Shown one piece after another: positions 54,801 through 64,000 of a stretch of DNA of 64,000 nt (positions are counted from its first letter, which is position 1; every line of letters begins with the position of its first letter). The DNA comes from Doris montereyensis (taxonomy: Eukaryota; Mollusca; Gastropoda; Nudibranchia; Dorididae), in NCBI GenBank assembly GCA_037039925.1, contig JAXRKP010000059.1, forward strand, positions 360,333 through 424,332. Direction: 5' to 3'. Both the position numbers and the translations under genes were made by a program. The notes beneath the pieces were generated by a model, which saw only the letters and a program-made list of their open reading frames with translations, had not been told where the DNA came from and did no database searches.

Positions 54801-55908
54801 CATAAATGGTGAATGTGAGGTCACAATAAAAATAGTGGATGTGGGGTCACAACAAATGGTCGATGTGTGGGCATGGTATGAATGGTGGGTATTTAGGTCG
54901 TGACATAAATGGTGGATGTGAGATCACAGCATAAATGGTGGGCGTGAGGTCACAACATAAAGGTGGGTGTGAGGTCACAACATAAATGGTAGTTATGAGT
55001 TCATGGCATTAATTGTGGATTTGAGGTCACAACGTAAATGGAGGATGTGAGGTCATGACACAAATGGTGGGTGTGAGGTCATGACACAAATGGTGGGTGT
55101 GAGGTCATGACACAAATGGTGGGTGTGTCATGACACAAATGGTGGGTGTGAGGTCATGACACAAATGGTGGGTGTGAGGTCACGACACGAATGGTGGGTG
55201 TGAGGTCACAACAACAATGGTGGATGTGAGGTCATGTCACAACATAAGGTAGATGACACAAATGGTGGGTGTGACTGTGAGGTCATGACATAAATGGTGG
55301 GTGTGAGGTCATGACATAAATGGTAGATGTGAGGTCATGACATAAATAGTGGATGTGAGGTCATGACACAGAAATGGTGGGTGTGAGGTCATGACACAAA
55401 TGATGGATGTGAGGTCATGACACAAATGGTGGATGTGAGGTCATGACATAAATGGTGGGTGTGAGGTCACAACATCGGAATAAATGGTGGGTGTTTGGTC
55501 CTGACATAAATGATGGGTGTGAGGTCACAACACAAATGGTGGATGTGAGGTCATGGTATTAATTGTTAATGCGAGGTCACAAAATAAATGGTGGGTGTGA
55601 GGTCATGGCATAAATTGTTGATGCGAGGTCACAACATAAATGGTCGGTGTGAGGTCACAACATAAATGGTGGGTGTGAGGTCATGGCATTAATTGTGGAT
55701 TTGAGGTCACAACATAAATGGCGGATGAAAGGTCACAACATAAATAGTGGATAAGAGGTCATGGCATAAATGGTAGATTTGAGGTGAAGGCATAAATGGG
55801 GAGTGTGAGGTCACAACATACATAGTGGATATGAGGTCATGGCATAAATGGTGGATTTTAGGTCACGGCATAAATGGTGTGTGTGAGGTCACGGTATAAA
55901 TGGTGGAC
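51837..55908. repeat. 26-bp minisatellite with higher-order repeats
   Basis: The unit is built from GGTGGATGTGAGGTCA and CAACATAAAT or TGACACAAAT, about 150 copies. Blocks of many units are duplicated. The mark GGTGGGTATTTAGGTCGTGA recurs with GTATTT at 52491, 53336, 54213 and 54889, so the spacings are 845, 877 and 676 bp. Confidence 0.97.
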
Positions 55909-56886
55909 TGCTGTGGTTGAGTAGAATTGAGTTACTGTTATGGTTGAAAGAGTAGAATTGAGTTACTGTTATGATTGACAGAGTAGAATTGAATTACATG
56001 TACTGTTATGGTTGACACAGTGGAATTGAGTTACATGTACTGTTATGGTTGACAGAGTAGAATCGAGTTACATGTACTGTTATGGTTGACACAGTGGAAT
56101 TGAGTTACATGTACTGTTATGGTTGACACAGTAGAATTGAGTTACATGTACTGTTATGGTTGACACAGTAGAATTGAGTCACTGTTAGTGTTATGATTGA
56201 CAGAGTAGAATTGAATTACATGTACTGTTATGGTTGACACAGTCGTATTGAGTTACATGTACTGTTATAGTTGACAGAGAAGAATTGAGTTACATGTACT
56301 GTTATGGTTGACACAGTGGAATTGAGTTACATGTACTGTTATAGTTGACACAGTGGAATTGAATTACATGTACTGTTATGGTTAACACAGTAGAATTGAA
56401 TTACATGTACTGTTATGGTTGACACAGTAGAATTGAGTTACTGTTAGTGTTATGATTGACAGAGTAGAATTGAGTTACATGTACTGTTATGATTGACAGA
56501 GTAGAATTGAGTTACATGTACTGTTATGGTTGACACAGTCGTAATGAGTTACATGTACTGTTATAGTTGACAGAGAAGAATTGAATTACATGTACTGTTA
56601 TGGTTGACAGAGAAGAATTGAATTACGTGTACTGTTATAGTTGAAAGAGAAGAATTGAGTTACATGTACTGTTATGGTTGACACAGTGGAATTGAGTTAC
56701 ATGTACTGTTATGGTTGACAGAGTAGAATTGAGTTACATGTACTGTTATGGTTGACATAGTAGAAGAGTTACTGTTATGGTGAACAGAGTAGAATTGAGT
56801 TACTGTTATGGTTGACAGAGTAGACTTGAGACTTATGATTGACAGAGTATAATTGAGTTACTGTTATGGTTGACAGCGTGGAATTA
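55909..56886. repeat. 37-bp minisatellite, about 26 copies
   Basis: Unit words: GAGTTACATGTACTGTTATG, GTTGACA(C/G)AGTAGAATT. Shorter units at both ends lack ACATGT. It abuts the 26-bp array without unique DNA between. Confidence 0.97.
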
Positions 56887-57286
56887 GATGAAAGTATTTT
56901 TTTCAATCAACCAGTTACAGCTTGTGTTGTTCAAGTTCGATAGCTGTTTCTACAAATTTTTATTATGTCCCTTGCTAAAAGTCACACATGGAAATAATTT
57001 CTTTCTTATCTCCTTTTGGGATGTTCAGGTCATCGATTAATGTTGATGTGAAATTCATGGGATTTTGCATTTGCAATATTTGCATGTTTAAAAAAACAAA
57101 TTACACAGTTAATTTGCAGTTTGATTGTAGACAATTTTTTTCTGTTTGAAAAGGTAGGATATTCAGTAATGGTGAACTGTTGACTGTTCTACTTTAAATT
57201 TAAACGGAGTCTCTTTGTCACTTTGACATCTCATAACCAGCCCTATCTAGCCACCCTCCTTTTTTCATCTATATTTTTATCCCTTT
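56887..57286. other. spacer between minisatellites
   Basis: About 400 bp of AT-rich single-copy DNA, no feature recognised. Confidence 0.55.
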
Positions 57287-57958
57287 CCCTTATAGTATAC
57301 TCATTCTTATTATCACCATCTTCCCTTTCTTTCTTCCTTATGCTATACTCATTCTTATTATCACCATCTTCCTTTCATTCTTATCTTCCCTTTCTTTCTT
57401 CCTTATGCTATACTCATTCTTATTATCACCATCTCTTCTTTCTTCCTTATGCTATACTCATTCTTATTTACTATATTCTTACTTTCTTCCATCTTACTCA
57501 TTCTTATTATCATTTCTTTCTTTCTTTATGCTATACTCATTCTTATTATCACCATCTTCCCTTTCTTTCTTCCTTATGCTATACTCATTCTTATTATCAC
57601 TATATTCCCTTACTTTCTTCCTTATGCTATACTCATTCTTATTATCACTATATTCCCTTACTTTCTTCCTTATGCTATACTCATTCTTATTATCACCATC
57701 TTCCCTTTCTTTCTTCCTTATGCTATACTCATTCTTATTATCACTATATTCCCTTACTTTCTTCCTTATGCTATACTCATTCTTATTATCACTATATTCC
57801 CTTACTTTCTTCCTTATGCTATACTCATTCTTATTATCACCATCTTCCCTTACTTTCTTCCTTATGCTATACTCATTCTTATTATCACCATCTTCCCTTA
57901 CTTTCTTCCTTATGCTATACTCATTCTTATTATCACCATCTTCCCTTACTTTCTTCAT
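57287..57958. repeat. 48-bp minisatellite, about 14 copies
   Basis: Unit words: TATGCTATACTCATTCTTAT, TATCAC(C/T)AT, TTCCCTT(T/A)CTTTCTTCCT. Because 48 is a multiple of three, all three plus frames and one minus frame stay open as 16-residue repeats. These are not genes. Confidence 0.97.
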
Positions 57959-58011
57959 TCTTCTTATCTCTACTCACCCCTTCTTTCCTCCTTTCTGTTA
58001 TTCCTTCTTAC

Positions 58012-58135
58012 GTCATCCTATGTGATGCCTGTAAATATTCCTCGTTTGGTATCTGACAAAGGGTTATACTTGAAACGTCACGTGTTTGTTCTTTCTTTAT
58101 TGGTGGAGTTGTCAATTATTGTCGTTCATCACAAC
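58012..58135. mobile_element. partial copy of the 42809-43012 element
   Basis: Shares TGTGATGCCTGTA, TCTGAC(A/G)AAGGGTTATA, GTTTGTTCT and TTATTGGTGGAGTTGTCA, and has only the right arm. Confidence 0.7.
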
Positions 58136-58520
58136 GACATACCATATATATGTAGTAGTTCTCCAAGATATCTCAAATCACAATGCATAACGTTAATATG
58201 CTGAGTAATAAAGGCAACAAACTGTGAAGACAACAGAGCGATTTTGATTTAGATACAACAAGTTGTAATAAATCCTGTAAGCAGTAACAAAGTTCAATTC
58301 TTTCATCAAGTAGAATGCAATTCAAACTCTACAGGGGACATAACTCTAAAACAAAGACCATTAGTGTTCAGCCCCGTGGAGAACACAACTATGCCAATAG
58401 TAAGCAGCAGGCGCACTACACAGTTACACTGTACGTCCTAATGATAACCCAATACATTGAAACCAATGTTCATACATAAGAGATCATGAATTATTTTCTA
58501 CATTCACTAGACAAAATAGG
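58136..58520. other. intergenic, no gene seen
   Basis: About 385 bp of AT-rich DNA with no recognisable coding or RNA feature. Confidence 0.5.
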
Positions 58521-58649
58521 GTATCTATGTGTATGTATGTATGTATGTATGTATGTATGTATGTATGTATGTATGTATGTATGTATGTATCTATCTATCT
58601 ATCTATTTATCTATTTATCTATATATCTATCTATCTGTCTGTCTATCTA

Positions 58650-58699
<50 letters not shown>

Positions 58700-58809
58700 C
58701 CTATCTATCTATCTGTCTGTCTATCTATGTCTATCTATCTATATGTCTATCTATGTCTATCTATCTATCTGTCTGTCTATCTATCTATCTGTCTATATAT
58801 CTATCTATC

Positions 58810-58878
<69 letters not shown>

Positions 58879-58895
58879 GTCTATCTATCTATCTA
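58521..58895. repeat. (GTAT)n to (CTAT)n compound microsatellite
   Basis: GTAT repeats to about 58589, then CTAT repeats with GTCT interruptions. The Tyr/Ser/Leu-rich open frames over it are artefacts of the repeat. Confidence 0.98.
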
Positions 58896-59777
58896 GAATC
58901 TAGTTACAAACTCACTAGCTACATATATTACTATCTCCAAGTGTTTTCTTTTTGTCCTTGCTCGGAAAGCTTTAAACAGTAAAACTAAAATAATAAATTG
59001 ATAATACCGCTTGTAGTGGACCTGACAGGAGAACACACACATATGTTTTTGAAATGATAATTTGAAACCATGTTAATTATAGCTATAGAACTACTTCAAG
59101 CGAATGGAGTAATGGAAAAATCAAATCATATCATTATTGCTAGGATTGGCCTACATAGTACTGGTATTACTATTGAGGCATATATTATTAATTATAATAT
59201 TAATATTTATCATGCTAATGGGTAGGGTTTTACACGTTTTAATTAAAAATAATTATACCGTCATGATTTATTTCAATTTCATGCTATTATTTCTCAAGTT
59301 TGTGTTTTTTATTCTCTCCTATTTATTTTGACCTGAGTAAGAAGAAGAACAAAGTTACACTCTTGGATATTTTAAGCGTTGGAAATCGTAAAGTAGCCTC
59401 TGAAGCGAAGTTTTTACTGTGAAAAAATTGTAAAAGAAGTTAGGTGTAAGTACATGTAATGTAAGTGTAAGTGACCTCCATCTTTTCATTTGAATTTTGC
59501 CATGTTCATAACGAAGGTGATCTCAGGTTTTTGGTAGGATTTTTTTTTACATTGCCAGGACTGCTATGTAAACAGACAAGGGATCATTAACGTGCATATA
59601 GTGTTATCAGCTGCACACATGACCTCCTACACAATGGTGAACGAAACTAATGGTACAGAGAAGTGGCCTTGGTGCAACGACGCAGCGGGCAACTTCCGTC
59701 AACAGAGTAAGCCTGGTACTCATAACAACGCTAAGCGAAAATAAAAGATAAGGACAAAACAGATTGAAACTAGTTAT
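58896..59777. other. intergenic, no gene seen
   Basis: A short run at 59560-59640 (GTGCATATAGTGTTAT, CACACATGACCTCCTA) resembles 18605-18670, a weak sign of another dispersed repeat. No coding features. Confidence 0.45.
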
Positions 59778-60040
<263 letters not shown>

Positions 60041-60353
60041 TAGCGAGGAATAAAGAGAGGCAAGGAGGAGAAGAAGGAATGGAAAAAATAGCCAAGTGTG
60101 TAAGTGGTTATATTAAAGTTAGTACACATCGAGTTAGATGCACAGAATAGTAACTAACCTGCCACGAGATCTTTTAGGCCGAAACATAAAGGGTCGTTTG
60201 TTTCTAGTCTATCTAAAGGCTGAAATTAGTAGGTGAAAACCCCTAAAACAACCAAGTATATTATTGATGTCGGTACTTCGGAGAATATAAGAAAACAATT
60301 CAAACAAAACAATTTCATGTGACCATTAAATGCTGCATGTACTAGGGGAGGAA

Positions 60354-62878
60354 TTAAGAAACAGAAACTGTATTACCATCATCAATATTTTGTCTCAGTT
60401 GGTATTCAAAGTCAAATATAGCTTCAACGTTTTTGACAGTTCCATATTTGAATTTGCTAATGCATAATTTAGCTACCAAAAACATATGATTAATCTTATC
60501 GATTGTACTTTTGTTTGCATTAAGTTCGTCATACAAAATGCCAAATAAGATGTGTATATCATTGAGTCCAAAGTTTAAGTCGAAGTCATTTAAGATTTTT
60601 AGTTCAATGCGTTTCCAAAATGATCTAACGGTCTTACATTGAATAAAGAAGTGTCCAAGGAAATCTATTTCAAAGTAGAATTCACATTTATCAGTCTCTT
60701 TAACTTTCATCCTTTGTAACATATTTGTAGGATAAATGTTATGAAATATTTTATACTGTAGTATTTTAAGTCTAGATTCCTTAGTGACTGTATAAGCCAA
60801 CAAGTAATATTTGTTAATATCGATATTGAATTTACGAGCCCAGAACTTTTCGGCCTATAGACAAACGTTTTTTGTATTCGTTAGAACTAGGCGAATATTT
60901 TTTCATGTGAGAGCTTAGTACGTTTTCAACTAAATCATCTTTTAACTCATGTAGGTTGACCTGCACAAAATAGCTTGGAGATATATTGCTAAGCATTAAT
61001 TTCCATTCTACTGGAATAATGTTGAATATTGCGTTGTAATGGAACATATGTTCTGGATATCGACCTAGCCTTTTTTCTATTTCTTTCATTGTTGCTATGC
61101 CAGTTGCAGAGCAGATATCTTTAATGAATAATAAATTGTTTTGCATATATTTTTTTATGTGTAAGGGTTTGTCTTTGTAGGGGGTGGATTTATTATTGAA
61201 GATGGGCTGGACAAGGATTTCTTCTGTTGTCAATGTAGCTGTTGGTATATTTAGCAAGGGCCTAAATTCCATCCATACACTAACGATCTTTTTCCAGAAA
61301 TCAGAATGCATTGATGTCACATTTACAGGAATGTTATCCATTCTGGTGCTTTTAAGAAACTATTTAACGCCACCCAGATCATTGAGAGCACTGTTGCCTA
61401 TTGCTACTATATCAGAAGAATTATCTGGTGCTTTATGAAGCCATTTTATAAGACAGAAAAAATGCTGTGTCTTAACACTTATCATGCCAAGACCCCCTTG
61501 TGATATTTCCTTACATAAAGTGGATCTTTTAATGTTTTCATTTACGCGTTTGTTAGAGCTTTGTTTTTGCCATATAAATTTAAAAATCAAAAAGGCTATT
61601 TCTTTGAGAATATCATCCGGGAGAACAAGAGCCTATAATTGGAAATATATTTGCGACAAAAGTAATGATTTTGCAATAAACAATTTCCTATATATTGATA
61701 CATGTCTACGGCGCCTCTTTTCAATTCTTGATTTTATGTAATTTATTTTCGGTATCCAATTCAGATCGATTCTCGAAATTTCTTGAGACTGACTGAAATA
61801 AAAACCTAGTATTTTAATACAATCTTCCCCCTTTACCCAACTGATGTTGCAGATATTGTCTACGTAATTTTGTCTAATAAAAATCCCTTTACATTTGTGT
61901 TTATTTAGTTTTAAGCCAGTTAAGTTTCCAAAGTTTTCAATTGATTGAATGCTTTTTTACGAGACTTTTAGTGTCGCTTAGTAATAAAGATTGATCGTCT
62001 GCATACATGATAATTTTATTGTTCAGTGTATCAATAGGACTAAGACATTTTATGTCGGCATCACTGCGAATCTTAATGGCCATCACCTCCATGACTAATA
62101 TGAAAAGAAAAGGGCTGACACAGCATCCCTGCCTTATACCTTTATGAGTTTGAAAGAAGGATGAGACAAAGTTGTTATTTTTTTACACAGCTCTCGCCAT
62201 CACTCATTAGTGTGGCGAGGTGTGTGAAATACTCACCGAATTTGAATAATTTAAGAGTGTTTAGAATTGCTGATTTATCTACAGTGTCAAAGGCCTTACG
62301 TATATCAAAGGATGCTAAAACCAATTCCTTCTTAAAGAGTCGACAAAGACTTAAGGTATCATCTATCAACCTGATACTGGTAATGTTATCAATTTTGAGC
62401 TCAGTTATTGTAGAATGGACAGCTTTTGATCTTTCAAGATTAAGAAAATATTTTGTATTTTTCTCCCCCTCCGCTATCCATTTATTTCTTGAGCGTATTT
62501 GCGCACCACGAGCTTTGTGCATAGAGATAATTTCCAGTTTCTTTCTTAAAGTTAAAATTTCATGAGTTATTCTATCATTTGGATTAACTGAAGCGATTTC
62601 ATCAACTTTCCTAGTTTAATTCTTATATTGTCTTCTTCATGTTTTTATTTTTTTTTATTAGCCTTTTGGATGAAGTAACCAATGGAGAAAGACTTGATAT
62701 CAGCTTTAAGTAATTCTAATTTCTCATTTGGATTGATATCGTGTGATTTCATTTGAAAATCATCAATTAAGCTGTTCATTTTGTTAACAAATACTCGATC
62801 TTCCAAAAGTCTTTCATTAATTTTCAACAAAGAGTTACCTCCTCCTGTTGCGTACTTAGGTCTAACAATATGTGACAC
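60354..62878 (-). mobile_element. L1/Tx1-like LINE, 5'-truncated and disrupted ORF2
   Basis: On the minus strand from the right: a linker segment (62878-62645), then RSRNKWIAEGEKNTKYFLNL (about 62500). The next text is already LASFDIRKAFDTVDKSAILN (about 62300), so roughly 120 residues of the first reverse transcriptase motifs are missing. GIRQGCCVSPFLFILVMEVM lies at about 62155-62090 and the catalytic YADD at 61994-62005. FKFIWQ...GGLGM of the thumb region is in 61360-61590. C-terminal frames at 60832-61341 and 60354-60803 contain LKILQYKIFHNIYPT and a Cys/His-type end (CEFYF...GHFFIQC). No endonuclease domain is present. At least five frames are needed to read it. Confidence 0.88.
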
Positions 62879-62938
62879 CTCCTTGTGATCTGTAAATGGG
62901 ATTTATACATGTTTGCAATTAACTATATTTGACAACAA

Positions 62939-63630
<692 letters not shown>

Positions 63631-64000
63631 TGCGGTATGTTTGTATCATATAATGTACATGCATGTGGATTCAAGTTATATAGGAAGAAGAAATTTTTCG
63701 TCGAGACCTCAAGTTAAAACAATATACGTGTCACGTGTTACATCAAATTCAAATACATGAATGATCAGCGAAGCAATATAGCACAGGAAGAACACAACAC
63801 ATGATAGGAATACACATGTATATCATCACTTACAACTACACAAACTCAGCCTATCTTTCACGTGAACTGCATCGTCAACAATATCTCCGAAAGGAAGAAA
63901 AACAAAATGGTCAAAAGGACAACGTTTTAACTCATTAAAATTTAAAAAAAATAGACATCTTTTTTTATATCGTTATAGATGACTGAACACTATAACAGTA
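63631..64000. other. window edge, no gene seen
   Basis: 370 bp of AT-rich DNA with no recognisable feature. Confidence 0.5.

Noticed and set aside
57223..58204. Hydrophobic Leu/Ser/Tyr-rich proteins of 200-277 residues, resembling membrane proteins
   Set aside because: The frames are open only because the 48-bp repeat is a multiple of three and lacks stops. All three frames are open at once.
58486..58982. Tyr/Ser/Leu repeat proteins
   Set aside because: Translation of the CTAT/GTAT tetranucleotide tract in three frames.

Overview
This is animal nuclear DNA. One 27-exon gene with short GT-AG-bounded exons spreads over 28 kb and is surrounded by satellites, minisatellites, SINE and LINE fragments and a DNA transposon. 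Repeat style (many minisatellites, AGATCTA-rich words, Harbinger, RTE-like and L1/Tx1-like elements, a tRNA-headed SINE) and the protein sequence fit a lophotrochozoan, most likely a gastropod mollusc. The species cannot be fixed from the sequence alone.

Layout. 1-13,496 is a satellite of about 28-bp units with higher-order duplications, open at the left window edge. 14,039-15,301 (minus) is a broken PIF/Harbinger transposase. 15,302-22,703 is intergenic: a (GA)n tract, a long inverted repeat, an AGATCTA-rich patch and a SINE-like tail. 22,704-50,922 (plus) is EFTUD2 (Snu114/U5-116kD), the spliceosomal GTPase of the U5 snRNP, from the start Met to the stop codon, with all splice junctions placed. 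Its introns hold a 47-bp, a 42-bp, a 56-bp, a roughly 58-bp and a roughly 40-bp minisatellite, two tRNA-derived SINE copies, two pieces of one RTE-like LINE and several smaller dispersed repeats. 51,182-58,895 is a stack of repeats: two copies of a dispersed element, a 26-bp minisatellite with higher-order structure, a 37-bp one, a 48-bp one and a GTAT/CTAT tetranucleotide. 59,778-60,040 is (GA)n, 60,354-62,878 (minus) a 5'-truncated L1/Tx1-like LINE, and 62,939-63,630 an (ATT)n tract.

Main observations. (1) EFTUD2 is conserved over its length and has good splice sites, but it carries at least six single-base frame breaks and lacks about 46 codons of a highly conserved C-terminal segment. Several breaks sit in G runs, which favours consensus errors over a true pseudogene, but this needs reads or RNA to settle. 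(2) The intron after exon 21 is a tandem array in which each unit carries a copy of the exon's own 3' end plus its splice donor, giving about 20 donor-like sites in a row; a fragment of the unit also sits inside the coding exon. Exon 11 (end plus donor) and exon 7 (polypyrimidine tract) show smaller duplications of the same kind. (3) The 26-bp minisatellite after the gene seems to have grown out of one copy of a dispersed repeat that has at least five other copies nearby.

No other protein-coding gene, RNA gene or CRISPR array could be supported.
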